From Pelobates cultripes (lineage: Eukaryota > Chordata > Amphibia > Anura > Pelobatidae), in NCBI GenBank assembly GCA_933207985.1, contig OW240912.1:364028542-364092541 (forward strand): a stretch of 64,000 bases of DNA, read 5' to 3'. Below, piece by piece: positions 1 through 10,814 of this stretch. Position numbers and translations under genes: made by a program. The stretch's first letter is position 1, and each line of letters starts with the position of its first letter. Below the pieces are notes generated by a model. That model had not been told where the DNA came from and made no database searches. It saw nothing but the letters and a program-made list of their open reading frames with translations.

Positions 1-6
1 GAAGCT

Positions 7-3000
7 ATGTCTTTATTATATGAAGATCCATATAAACAGGCTACTGCTGATTTAACCATCAGAACTCTCCACCAAAAGAACAGACCTGTTGAAGATTACA
101 TCGCCGAATTTAAAAGATGGGCTACCGAAACCCAATGGAATGACATCACACTACGCAATCAATACCGTCTCGGATTATCAGAAGCTGTGAAAGATGAACT
201 CTCTCGTATTGAACTTCCTCCCACCTTAAATGCCTTGATTCAACTTTCCATTAGTATTGACAGACGTCTAAGAGAAAGAAGGGCTGAAAAAGTTCTTACT
301 ACGTCTAACTGGAGAAAACATTTTACTACTCCAAAATTTCCTGAAAAATCTCTTCCTCACAATGAACCTATGGAAGTTGGTATAATAAGAAGCCCTCTTA
401 CTTCGGAAGAAAGGATAAGAAGGAGACAACTAAATTTGTGCATGTATTGTGCTTCAAAAGAACATCTAATCCCAGAATGTCCCCTACTAATCCATTCGAA
501 AGCTGGTAAGCTTCATTCATCTACTTCTATATTGAACGTTCTTCACAAAAAGAAAACATCTACTTATTTTTCTATATCTCTCATATTACAGTGGGATACA
601 AAAAGAATCGTGACTGAAGCCATTATTGATTCTGGTGCTAATGGAACCTTCCTTGATTTTTCTTTTGTTGCAAAGAATAAAATTCCGTGTGTTCGAAAAA
701 CCAATTTTATTCCAATCAGAGTTATTGATGGTTCATTCATATCCTCAGGACCCATAAAAGATGAGACAATTCCTCTAAGAATGATTACCAATAACGTACA
801 TACAGAGTTCCTTACATTTGATGTTATTAAATCTCCACTTTATCCCGTCATTCTAGGAATTAATTGGTTAAAAACTCATGATCCTTTAATTAAATGGTCA
901 CCCTTTTCCATTTCTTTTCCTTCTGACTTTTGCAAAAAAACCTGCTTCCAACATATTCCTATTCTCCAAACTACTCAGGAATCAATTATACCTCCATTCT
1001 ACTCTGACTTTTCAGATGTCTTTTGTAAAAAAGAAGCGGAAACACTTCCACCTCATCGAGCATATGATTGCCCAATAGATCTAATACCTGGTGCTCCCAT
1101 TCCTTATGGACACATTTATCCACTTTCTGAAAAGGAATTACAGACCTTAAAAGAATATCTTAATGAAAATTTACGTAAAGGATTCATCAGACCCTCGACT
1201 TCACCGGCTGCCTCTAGTATATTTTTTGTGAGGAATAAGGACCAAACCATCCGACCCATTATAGATTACAGAGCCTTAAATAAAATAACCATAAAAAATC
1301 GTTATCCTCTTCCACTAATAAATGAATTAATTGAAAGGTTAAGAACCGCAACTATATTCACTAAACTCGACCTCCGAGGCGCATATAACCTCATCAGAAT
1401 AAAACAGGATGATGAATGGAAGACCGCCTTCCGGACTAGATATGGTCTCTACGAATATCTAGTGATGCCTTTTGGGCTTTGTAATGCCCCTGCAACATTC
1501 CAACATTTTATAAATGATATCTTTAGAGATCTTTTGGATGTTTGTGTTATTATCTACTTAGATGATATTCTAATATATTCTAACAATTTGGATGAGCATA
1601 GGAAGCATGTAAGATGGGTTCTATCTAGATTGAGAACTCACAAATTATACGCTAAACCAGAGAAATGTCTTTTTGAAGTTACTGAACTCTCCTTTCTTGG
1701 ATACATTATTTCACCTCATTCTCTGAAAATGGATAACTCTAAAATCGAATGTATTATTAACTGGCCCGTTCCTACTACTACAAAAGAATTGCAACGATTT
1801 CTTGGATTTGCAAACTTCTATAGAAAATTCATTAGAAACTACTCAGAGGTATCACATCCACTTAACCACCTTAACAGTACTAAACGTCCTTTCAAATGGA
1901 ATAAAGATGCACAAGCTGCCTTCGACAGTTTAAAAAAAAGATTTACAACTGCACCTATTCTACAGCTACCTAATCCAACATTCTTGTATGTCCTAGAAGT
2001 CGATGCATCAGATTCAGCTATCGGAGCAGTTCTTTCTCAGCAAAAGACTCCTCAAGATCCACTTCATCCAGTCGCATTCTTTTCAAGATCCTTGAGCTCT
2101 GCTGAAAAAAATTATCCTATTGGTGAAAAGGAATTATTAAGTGTTAAAGCTGCCTTTGAAAATTGGCGCCATCTATTAGAAGATACAAAACAACCTATCA
2201 TAGTCTATACAGACCATAAAAATCTTGAATATCTTTATACTAATAAAACCCTTACGGCTAGACAAGTTAGATGGAACCTATTTTTTAACCGGTTTAACTT
2301 CCAATTAATATACAGACCTGGAACTAGAAATAAAAAGGCTGACGCTCTTTCTCGAATTCCTTCTAAAACTTCTATTGATGTTTATCCTCCTAACAAAATA
2401 ATAGGGATCCTCTCTTCTCTTCAGGATGACTTAAGGAACTTGAATCAAAAGGATCTTGAACTTCCCAAAACACCTAATTTAACAAAAAAGGATGGTATAT
2501 TTTACTTTAAAAATAGGATTTATATTCCTCCCATTCTTAGGAACAAATTACTCAAAATGGTTCATGATTCACCCCTAGCTGGACATCCTGGAATAAAGAA
2601 AACTCTTGAACTAACTTCACGATATTATTGGTGGCCTCGCCAAGATAGAACCATTGAATTATATGTCAAAACTTGTCCTATCTGTCAAAGGTCCAAATCT
2701 GAACATAATCAACCTTTTGGATTACTACTTAACTTACCTATTCCAGAAAAACCTTGGCAATCCATTTCTATGGATTTTCTTGTTGACCTTCCTCCATCCC
2801 GACAGTTTACCACTATTCTTGTTGTTGTGGACCGCTTCACTAAAATGTCCCATTTCATCTCTTTAAAAAAATTACCCTCCTCCGTAGAATTGTCCAAAGT
2901 CTTTATTGATAATATTGTAAAGCTTCATGGTCTTCCAGAAGAAATTATTTCTGATAGGGGGACACAATTTACCTCCAAATTCTGGAAAGAGATGTGTCTC

Positions 3001-3813
3001 TCTCTTCAAATTCAACGCAAACTCTCTTCTGCCTATCATCCCCAGACTAATGGGCAAACAGAGAGAGTTAATCAATGTTTGGAACAATATCTCCGATGTT
3101 ATTGTTCATACCTGCAAGATGACTGGACCACTTGGTTACCTATGGCTGAATTTTCTTACAATAATACCATTCATTCTAGTACGAAAATGACTCCTTTTTT
3201 CTCCAACTATGGATTTCATCCGTCCTCATTTCCCATCCCATCTAATTCTTCATCCAATCCCACGGTTACTTCAAAAAATGAATTTATGTCTTCTCTATTC
3301 CTTAAATTACGGGAGAATCTTCAACTCGCCCAAAACTACCAGAAAAAGTTTTTTGACCATAAAAGAAGAATTCCCCCTCCTTATAAAGTGGGGGATCTTG
3401 TCTGGCTCTCTTCAAAAAATATTACCACAAACCGTCCTTCAAAGAAATTGAGCTCACTTTTTCTTGGTCCTTTTCAAATAACTACAATCATCAATGATAA
3501 CGTTGTTAAATTAAAACTTCCTCCACGTTTTAAACTTCATCCAGTATTCCATGTCTCTTTGCTTAAACCACACATCCCTGATCCTTTCCATAGAGAAATA
3601 GTAACAACTCCTGAACCTATCATCATCCAAGGTGAAGAAGAATATGAAATTCATAAGATTTTGGATTCTCGTATCCACCGTGGCTCTTTACAATACCTTA
3701 TCAGATGGAAAGGTTATGGAGTTGATGAAGATACCTGGGAAGATTCATCTAATGTTCATGCAAAGAGATTAGTTGATGCTTTTCACAAACGCTACCCCTC
3801 TAAACCGAAATAA
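7..3813 (+). CDS. Chromodomain Ty3/gypsy (chromovirus) gag-pol polyprotein, 5' end cut by window edge
   Basis: This is the replication polyprotein of an LTR retrotransposon. Counting from the first ATG in the window, the frame shows the end of a retrotransposon gag domain (about 1-95), a CX2CX4HX4C zinc knuckle (C145, C148, H153, C158), an aspartic protease with DSG at 208-210, reverse transcriptase with YLDD at 517-520, RNase H (D666, E709, D736, D779), integrase with a CPIC zinc pair at 890-893 and catalytic D923, D983 and E1019, and a C-terminal chromodomain (about 1210-1264) that includes the YLIRWKGY and DTWED blocks. The order gag-PR-RT-RH-IN-chromodomain is the normal chromovirus order. 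The frame has no internal stop. The first ATG lies six bases into the window and deep in gag, so the real start and the 5' LTR are upstream. All catalytic residues I looked for are present, so this copy may be young or active. Confidence 0.95.
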   Translation: MSLLYEDPYKQATADLTIRTLHQKNRPVEDYIAEFKRWATETQWNDITLRNQYRLGLSEAVKDELSRIELPPTLNALIQLSISIDRRLRERRAEKVLTTSNWRKHFTTPKFPEKSLPHNEPMEVGIIRSPLTSEERIRRRQLNLCMYCASKEHLIPECPLLIHSKAGKLHSSTSILNVLHKKKTSTYFSISLILQWDTKRIVTEAIIDSGANGTFLDFSFVAKNKIPCVRKTNFIPIRVIDGSFISSGPIKDETIPLRMITNNVHTEFLTFDVIKSPLYPVILGINWLKTHDPLIKWSPFSISFPSDFCKKTCFQHIPILQTTQESIIPPFYSDFSDVFCKKEAETLPPHRAYDCPIDLIPGAPIPYGHIYPLSEKELQTLKEYLNENLRKGFIRPSTSPAASSIFFVRNKDQTIRPIIDYRALNKITIKNRYPLPLINELIERLRTATIFTKLDLRGAYNLIRIKQDDEWKTAFRTRYGLYEYLVMPFGLCNAPATFQHFINDIFRDLLDVCVIIYLDDILIYSNNLDEHRKHVRWVLSRLRTHKLYAKPEKCLFEVTELSFLGYIISPHSLKMDNSKIECIINWPVPTTTKELQRFLGFANFYRKFIRNYSEVSHPLNHLNSTKRPFKWNKDAQAAFDSLKKRFTTAPILQLPNPTFLYVLEVDASDSAIGAVLSQQKTPQDPLHPVAFFSRSLSSAEKNYPIGEKELLSVKAAFENWRHLLEDTKQPIIVYTDHKNLEYLYTNKTLTARQVRWNLFFNRFNFQLIYRPGTRNKKADALSRIPSKTSIDVYPPNKIIGILSSLQDDLRNLNQKDLELPKTPNLTKKDGIFYFKNRIYIPPILRNKLLKMVHDSPLAGHPGIKKTLELTSRYYWWPRQDRTIELYVKTCPICQRSKSEHNQPFGLLLNLPIPEKPWQSISMDFLVDLPPSRQFTTILVVVDRFTKMSHFISLKKLPSSVELSKVFIDNIVKLHGLPEEIISDRGTQFTSKFWKEMCLSLQIQRKLSSAYHPQTNGQTERVNQCLEQYLRCYCSYLQDDWTTWLPMAEFSYNNTIHSSTKMTPFFSNYGFHPSSFPIPSNSSSNPTVTSKNEFMSSLFLKLRENLQLAQNYQKKFFDHKRRIPPPYKVGDLVWLSSKNITTNRPSKKLSSLFLGPFQITTIINDNVVKLKLPPRFKLHPVFHVSLLKPHIPDPFHREIVTTPEPIIIQGEEEYEIHKILDSRIHRGSLQYLIRWKGYGVDEDTWEDSSNVHAKRLVDAFHKRYPSKPK

Positions 3814-3835
3814 GTGCACCCAGAGGATGCCCCAT

Positions 3836-4191
3836 GAGAAGGTATACCTAACATTCATGCTGCCGCCGGAACCCACTTCCGGGTTCACGGCGCTTAGCTC
3901 CGCCCTTTTTTCTGACGCGGTCTTTCCACGATACTTAGGAAGACCGCGCCAGATTCAAAGGGCTGGATTATTCACTCAGGTGCGGCAGTAAGATCAGCTG
4001 CCCCACTCAATGCTACCGGCTCCTCTCTCAGACCTCGGGTTGTAAACGGATTTCTACCTTCTCATCCCTCAGACCTCGGGTTGTAAAAGGATTTCTACCT
4101 TCTCATCCCTCAGACCCCGGCTTGTAAACGGATTTCTACCTTCTCATCCCTCAGACCTCGGCTTGTAAACGGATTTCTACCTTCTCCTCTC
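3836..4191 (+). repeat. LTR-like segment, copy 1, with a 41-bp tandem repeat x4
   Basis: It starts about 20 bp after the polyprotein stop. The segment GGTATACCTAACATTCATGC and the roughly 180 bp after it recur almost unchanged at 4852. It ends in four head-to-tail copies (about 4028-4191) of a 41-bp unit beginning TCAGACCTCGG. A possible LTR start is the TG at 3836 (TGAGAAGG here, TGTCAGG in the second copy). Its place directly after pol fits a 3' LTR or 3' UTR. No closing CA or target duplication could be fixed. Confidence 0.55.
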
Positions 4192-4846
4192 TATGTTAAT
4201 CAGATGACAGATTGTGTTTTGCTATAATTGCTTACACTAAAAGATATTTGCCTGTTTGATAAAATGACAGAAGTACAATGATATTTAACTAGAAAAAATA
4301 ATCGGCATTATTCTTACTTCATCTGAGGCAATTTTAAAATCGCTAATAGCAGCATCAAGTACAAATATATTAATTTATCATGTGCTTTCTTGAGACATCT
4401 TGAGGTTCATTGGCTTTTTGGCTATAAAATGTGTTTTCAGTCATCACAAAGAGTACTGATAACTAAAAATAAAAAAGGCAATTATAATAAATTAACAAAT
4501 ATTAAAACAAAAAACAAATGAGGATCTACAAGTCCCCCTACTAGCTAATGTTGACCCCCACATAACAATTTCCTGGAATCCTGTCGTGTCGTGAGCAGTG
4601 GTGTACATACAGGTGTCGCAGCTGTGACCGGGCCCGTCACTGTGGACCCCTGTGACCGGGTGCCAGCCACCATGTGTTGCGGTCCCTGCCCACCGCACAT
4701 GAAGGGGCCCATCGGGTGACTGCCCCAGCCACTTCCTCCCAGCAACCACCAGGAGCCGCGCTGGAGGAAGAGAGGAGGGAGTCAGAGTGGAAACTGACTC
4801 CCATCATGCTGAGCCACCCCAGGGAAGTAACCCTCCTGGACCCCAG
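4192..4846. other. Spacer between the two LTR-like segments
   Basis: The first part is AT-rich with nothing recognised. From about 4590 there is a GC-rich stretch containing ACATACAGGTGTCGCAGCTG and, near 4825, AAGTAACCCTCCTG. Both strings return with changes near 5788 and 5492, so this is another dispersed repeat. No supported gene. Confidence 0.4.
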
Positions 4847-5165
4847 GTGTCAGGTATACCTAACATTCATGCTGCCGCCGGAACCCACTTCCGGGTTCAC
4901 TGCGCTTAGCTCCGCCCTTTTTTCTGACGCGGTCTTTCCACGATACTTAGGAAGACCGCGCCAGATTCAAAGGGCTGGATTATTCACTCAGGTGCGGCAG
5001 TAAGATCAGCTGCCCCACTCGATGCTACCGGCTCCTCTCTCAGACCTCGGGTTGTAAACGGATTTCTACCTTCTCATCCCTCAGACCTCGGGTTGTAAAC
5101 GGATTTCTACCTTCTCATCCCTCAGACCTCGGCTTGGGATTTCTAAAGACCTCGGCTTGGACAAA
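4847..5165 (+). repeat. LTR-like segment, copy 2, with 41-bp tandem units
   Basis: It begins TGTCAGGTATACC and repeats copy 1 nearly base for base through the block ending CTGCCCCACTC, including the same short in-frame peptide shadow. It then carries about two and a half 41-bp units before decaying into a shorter CCTCGGCTTGG variant near 5140-5160. It may be the true 3' LTR, or an older insertion of a related element beside the first. Confidence 0.5.
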
Positions 5166-5544
5166 CGGACTTCCTTTCTCTCACTACTAAACTGCAGTTT
5201 GTTAAAAGAGACTCCTTCCTTTTCCTCCATTGGGTGAATTAACCCTTCCAGTGCCAGAGTGCTTCTAAGTTAAGTAAATCTCTTGTCAAGGAAAGCAAGT
5301 CATATCAATTATTATAGTATTTAATTTCTCTAAACTCTCTGTTGACAAATAAGCATTGCATTTTTTCCTTGCATGTGTATTTAAAGATACAGTCTACCTT
5401 GTTCACTTCAATAAAATAAAGGAGGTGAAACTTATTGTTTCTGCAGTTGAGTTCCAATTAAAGAGACATTACACAAAAGCATCACATCAGGAAAGTAACC
5501 CTCCTGCATCTAAAAGGTAGGAAACAGGAGGGTGACTAAAATAT

Positions 5545-5790
5545 TTTGTATATGTGTATCTGTGTTTGTTTTTATGTATGTGTGTCTGTATGTATAACTG
5601 TTTGTCTGTGTGTGTGTGTGTGTATGTGTGTATGTCTGTACATGTGTGTGTGTGTCTGTATATATGTGTCTGTGTGTGTGTGTGTATGTATGTGTCTGTA
5701 TGCATGTGTGCTTGTATGTATGTGTTTGTCTGTATATATGTGTCTCTGTGTGTTTGTATGTATGTATGTGTGTTTGTATGTGTGTGGCGT
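5545..5790. repeat. (TG)n-rich microsatellite
   Basis: About 245 bp of TG/TATG/TCTG repeats. Every reading frame through it gives Cys-Val-Met or Thr-His strings, so the ORFs here are low-complexity artefacts. Confidence 0.9.
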
Positions 5791-7283
5791 ACATACAGGG
5801 GTCGCAGCTGCAATGGGGCCCATCACTCCAGGGGGCCAGGGGTGGAGGGATGAGGGGGAGGGGGGCCCATGGGTCATTTTTCCACCGGGGCCCCATGGAT
5901 CGTGTGTATGCTACTGGTCGTGAGGATATTTAATATGGTAAGAGAAATCCAGAGAGTTAAATCTAAGAAAGAAAGTGACTAGAGTAGTCAGACAGTCTGA
6001 ATATCAGGGAAGGCAGTGAGGAATTGTAGTCAGCTAACCAAGTACAAAGTGGAGAGGCCAGGGAACACATGGAAAAGAGAAGTGAAGGATATGGGAACAG
6101 GAGAACAGGGATGGACCAGGAGTAGAGAAACAACAGCTGCAGAATAATGTATTGGGTTTTCATGGGCACATCTTGATCTTGGGGACATCTCTTTTCTGTC
6201 AGAGGAGCAACCTCCAAGTGATTAAAGGTTGCCAGGTGTGTAAGCAACATATTGCCGCACTCTTGCAGCACTCTGAGTTGCATGTGACATCAGTGCGTCC
6301 GCAGTCTGCTCCACCACAATCACTGGCATTGATGCCCTGCATTGCAGAAGACCCAAAGGTGGGAAACCAGAGCAAGATACTAGAAACGTTGTCACAAGGT
6401 ATAGAGGATGCTGAAGAAACTCCATGGTTGGACTTGGTAAGACTCCATGACAAGTAGGTAAAAGCTGTTATTTGTTGGGACTATGACTACAAGCCAGGTG
6501 ATCCCCAGTCCCTATAAAAAAGTCCATATGAGATGTTTGACAGAAGTGTCCCTTTAAGTCATAACTTAAAAACATATTCAAGTTTCTCTTGTGTGTCCTA
6601 TACATGTTGAAAAATTGATGTATGTCTTTGTCGTATTGATACATATGTGTTCTGTATATGAGAAATTTGTGAATTATGTTTTCTATGTTACTGGTTTCTT
6701 CCCCTTTTTAAAACTAATTGTCATACTTGGGAATTATCTTCTTTCTAGTCCTTTACGAGCAATTCTAACGAGTCCTATTGTTTGACTAGACAGGGTTTGG
6801 CAGCCAATAATGTAGGGAGCTTGGTCATACAATAGATAAATTGAAAACAATTTCAACTTCAGTCATTTATAATTAGCAAAATCCATTTTATAAGAATAAG
6901 ATGTAAGGCTTACTAGACTCGAAGAGCGGCAGAACTATTATGTCTTTTCTCTGCCCTATTTTAATATTCAGTCTTTCTGTTCTTTAATCCTGACCTTACT
7001 CCCCCTCTATTCTGTCTTTATTTGGCAATCTCTCAAGCAAATTCCGATAAGATAAAACTATGCTCACTCTGTTCTTTTTCTACCGACCACCAGATGTATG
7101 TAAGAGGACAGATATAAATATATTTTTTTATTCTGTGCAAGACAAGTGAAAAGAGGAGGTTCCTAGAGACATTTTTTACTTTTACTGTTAATTTTTTAGT
7201 CTCTTGTCATCCATTGTCAGCTGGGTACTTGTTGGCCCACAGTTCATGTGCATCAGTAGACAATTGGATACAGATACAAATAC
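5791..7283. other. No gene seen; GC-rich repeat tail then plain AT-rich sequence
   Basis: 5791-5920 is a GC-rich block related to the one near 4600-4700. The rest contains only short frames with no recognised domain and no clear repeat structure. Confidence 0.4.
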
Positions 7284-7287
7284 TTAA

Positions 7288-7359
7288 CCCTTTAAGGACA
7301 CATGACGGAAATATTCCATCATGATTCCCTTTTATTCCAGAAGTTGTGTCCTTAAGGGG
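7288..7359. mobile_element. 72-bp palindromic MITE with TTAA target sites (piggyBac-like)
   Basis: The ends are CCCTTTAAGGACACATGA and, inverted, TTGTGTCCTTAAGGGG. TTAA lies on both sides (7284-7287, 7360-7363). The whole element is an imperfect palindrome. The same 72-bp element in the other orientation is at 12840. TTAA targets plus CCC termini are the piggyBac hallmark. There is no coding capacity. Confidence 0.7.
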
Positions 7360-7836
7360 TTAAAGGCACTCTAGAGTTACCAAAACAACTGTATCTTAAT
7401 GAAGCAGTTTTGGTGTATAAGTCATGCCCCCTGCAGTCTCACTGCTCAATTTTCTGCCATTCTCTGGAGTTAAATCACTTTGTGTATGCAGCCCTAGTCA
7501 CACCTTAATGGAATGTGACTTATACAGCCTTCCTAAGCACTTCCTTTAAAGAGTCATTTAATGTTTACACTTCCTTTATTGCAAAATCTGTTTAATTTAG
7601 AATTTCTTATCTCTTGCTCTGGTAATAGCCTGCTTGACCCAGCAGGAGCCTCATGTATGTAATTGAAGTACAATTTACAGAGTAGGAGATAAAAACTAGG
7701 GATGCATGAACAGAAACAAAGTGATTTACATCATAAACGGCAGAGAATTGAGCAGTGATACTACAGGGGCATAATCTATACACAAATACTGCTTTATTAA
7801 GTTAAAGTTGTTTTGGTGACTACAATGCCCCTTTGA
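7360..7836. mobile_element. T2-like MITE, about 480 bp
   Basis: It starts TTAAAGGCACTCTAG and ends ATGCCCCTTTGA. Subterminal arms read CCAAAACAACT and, inverted, AGTTGTTTTGG, with AATGAAGCAGTTTTGG inside. Family members at 18575, 41545 and 57136 have the cleaner terminus TTAAAGGGACACTA. TTAAAGGRR termini at TTAA sites are known for Xenopus T2/Kolobok-type MITEs. The right TTAA has decayed to TTGA. Confidence 0.7.
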
Positions 7837-7980
7837 GGATACCACTCGGTACAGCCCAGTTTTAGATTACTCATTCTGTAAATATACACAATGTATCATT
7901 GGTCGAAATGTACTATTTAAAAAAAAGGTTGTCTTAGCCTGTATTCACATGATAGGCAAGCTACCTACACTCTTTCCATA

Positions 7981-8540
7981 TTATTATTTATTATTATTAT
8001 TATTACTGGTATTTATATAGCGCCAGTATATTCCGTAGCGCTTTACAATATTATCAAATGGGAAGATTTAACAATAAATGAAACAATTACAAAAACTTAC
8101 AGAAACAATAGGTCGAAGAGGATCCTGTTCAAACGAGCTTACAGTCTATAGGAGGTGGGGTATGAAACACATTAGGACAGGAAGTAGCAATCAAACAAGG
8201 TGTAGTGACGCAGAGCTGGAGGAGAGAATAGAGTGCTGCCATTTAGGAGAGAGCAAGGGACAGGTATGTGAGGTAGAGGTTACTCTGGCAGGCCATAAGC
8301 TTTCCTAAAGAGATGGGTTTTAAGGCACTTTTTAAACGATTGAAGACTATGGGAGAGTCTGATAGCAGTAGAAAGGGAGTAGGGAGGGAGCCACCCACGA
8401 GAAGTCCTGCAAGGCGGGTTGGCCGTACGGGTGTGAGCAGCAGACAGGAGAAGGTCACGGGCAGAGCGGAGAGACTGAGAAGGGGCATATCTGCGGATCA
8501 GTGAAGAGATATAAGAGGGGCTAGAATTGGTCAGTGCTTC
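7981..8540 (-). mobile_element. CR1/L2-group LINE 3' end
   Basis: Read on the minus strand, the fragment encodes the ORF2 C-terminus ending LKTHLFRKAYGLPE and a stop (near 8280-8325). It continues through a 3' UTR with AGCGCTACGGAATATACTGG and ends in an ATT/AAT microsatellite (7981-8003). The same 3' end lies on the plus strand at 63655-64000. The copy is 5'-truncated, as is usual for LINEs. The exact clade is a judgement from the tail and terminal peptide only. Confidence 0.7.
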
Positions 8541-9092
8541 ATTTTATTTCATACCTGAGGTTCTGGGTTTAATTTTCCCCCCTTTGCTTGTTAGCGTGTT
8601 TAGTCTACTCTTCTTATGCTAGCCACAATTTGGCTATGTTAGCCTTAATTTCTCAGTAAGCATTTCAGTTTGCAATGATTTTACTTTAAAATTTATTAGA
8701 GGCAGGCATTAAAAATTACTCCAAAGTGGTATTTACTTTTGTCCATATCTAATCAGTTACGCTGGTATAGAAACCTTGAGTTAAAAACTACCATAGAGAA
8801 ACAGAGAAATGACAGGGAGTTTATTAGACAGACTAAACAACTTATGCCTGGAAATTGGACACATTTACTCTGGAAATCTGACGTATCTCAAAACTTGTCG
8901 CTATTTTTTTTATTCTGGCCTTCCACTGCTTGATTAAGTAGATGTTGCACTTTAGAAAGTAGCAGATGATTAACATCTGACAATTTTACAAGTAGCAGTA
9001 TACACAAAAGGATCCCACACTCTCACATACAATCCATGTGCTCAAGGCCCAGGGTTGGCAAATCCCAATTTAGTAGATATGAAGAAAGTCAG
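8541..9092. other. No feature recognised
   Basis: AT-rich sequence with only short unsupported frames. Confidence 0.4.
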
Positions 9093-9226
9093 GTCCAGGC
9101 ACTCAGGATATTGCAAAAAGCAGATTTATTGGAACAAAAGAGCTCCACAAAGGCCTCTGTGCAGGCTGCAACATTGCTCCTTTGCTCCAATAAATCTGCT
9201 TTTTGCAATATCCTGAGTGCCTGGAC
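9093..9226. repeat. Foldback (inverted repeat), arms about 47 bp
   Basis: The left arm 9093-9140 starts GTCCAGGCACTCAGGATATT. The right arm 9180-9226 is nearly its exact reverse complement and ends AATATCCTGAGTGCCTGGAC. The loop is about 39 bp. This looks like a small foldback MITE or a hairpin left by two head-to-head insertions. Confidence 0.75.
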
Positions 9227-9360
9227 CCAATTTTACAAGTAGCGACCAGGAATTACTAAAAAGCCAGTTGCAAATATCTCCTATTATTCTCTTTGGGACG
9301 CTCTTGACAACTGGTCCCAATCCTGACATTACTTCGATTAATTGATGCAATCACTGTTGG

Positions 9361-9530
9361 ATTGTCAGAATCCCTTTGAAGAACATAGGGCTGGTCTGGG
9401 ATATGTAATATCGTCGCTAATTTAAAAACTTTACACCAGGAAAATGATTACACTAGAGTAGTACGCATACGCTACTTTACTATACCACAAGTCAGACTAG
9501 TAAATCTCATGAATCTTTCAAAAGGAATAC
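9361..9530. repeat. Dispersed repeat, copy 1 (partner at 12482)
   Basis: It shares AACATAGGGCTGGT, TTTACACCAGGAAAAT and CAGACTAGTAAATCT in the same order and spacing with 12482-12635. No family name recognised. Confidence 0.5.
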
Positions 9531-10490
9531 AACCAAAAAAGCACTTCTAGTGTAAATAAATAGTTTCTAACCTATGCCCATGTCCTTTTATAGAAATTCT
9601 AACCCCTATCCTCATGTAAGGTGTTTGAGAATTCTCCTTGTGTTTTAGAATGTATAACCTTTTATGTATAGCAATGCACAGTCAATGCAGAGGTCTTGAA
9701 AACAACTGGTAGCTAACTCCTGTCCTGACAGTGATTGATAACTTACATTCGAGCGAAGACATGTGTTCTCTATGTGCAATTAAGTTAAAATAATAAAAGT
9801 CCCTCGAACATGATTGGCAGGTGACATATACCCATTTAATAAGGAAAAATACTTACATGGCCGTGACCCTCTGTTAATAAAGGCATGAAAACAGTTTGGG
9901 GAAATGTGGTTGCCACACGGTTTAATAACTGATAGTCTACTACATAATATTACATCTATTGTAATGTTCAAAATCTTAATGAAGTTAAAATCCCATAACT
10001 TTGAACCACTTTTATCTTCTGGAAGAAATTAAAATTTAGCTCAATATTACATGAGCCCAACCCTTCAAGATATGTTTCTGAGGTTCATTAAATTAAGTTA
10101 TTCCTGGAAAAGAAAAGCAAACTCTGATTCCTTCACTGATTGGTCTCATTGAGTATTTTGGACATACTGCCAAAACGCTTATCTTTCAGAGGTTGTAATC
10201 TAGCCCAGTGTTTCTTTGTGGATTGTGAATAATAATGTCTGCCACCAATGTAACCTCTTTAACAGGTCAATCCGGGATCTCGGTATCACTGTGTCTCTCT
10301 GTCTCCTTACCTTCTTGCTCCTATAGCTTGGCTGAGCTGTCTACACTCATTGTAGTTCTTCCCTTCTCGCAAGGGGCAGGTGATAAAATAATTCAAAATG
10401 TTCTCCTCTACGTCAAGATAGAGCTGCAAGTCACTCTGGGGTTATTTGTTGAAGCTCCAAATTAACAAATTGATAATACATGTTCAATCT
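9531..10490. other. No feature recognised
   Basis: About 960 bp of AT-rich DNA. Short frames on both strands show no motif I can name. Confidence 0.4.
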
Positions 10491-10814
10491 ACAGATGTGC
10501 GTGGGCAAAGAATTTGGTTTGGTTAGGAAATTCGGGTAAGTAAAAAAATGTGTCTGTTTCGGCAATTTGGACCAATGGCATTTGGTTCGGTTCGGCACTT
10601 CTGCAATTTGGAACTTCGGTAATTCGAACCCTAACCCTAAGCCCTAACCCCTAATCCTAACCCAAACCACTTGTTTTGACACTTTTCAGAAATCCAAAGC
10701 AATTCGGAACTTCAGCAATTTGGAACTTCGGAAATTCGAACTTCGAACATTCGTAAGCATCTGAATGTCTGAATTGCACAAAATTAGTCTGAATGTACAT
10801 TCGGAACGAAACTA

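Noticed and set aside
4028..4191. Regular direct repeats resembling a CRISPR array
   Set aside because: The 41-bp units are directly adjacent with no unique spacers, and the setting is a eukaryotic retrotransposon.
5487..5933. Several 100-128 codon frames on both strands
   Set aside because: All lie on the TG microsatellite and encode low-complexity strings.
8078..8504. Short plus-strand frames of 63-76 codons
   Set aside because: They are antisense to the LINE 3' end, which reads LKTHLFRKAYGLPE on the minus strand.
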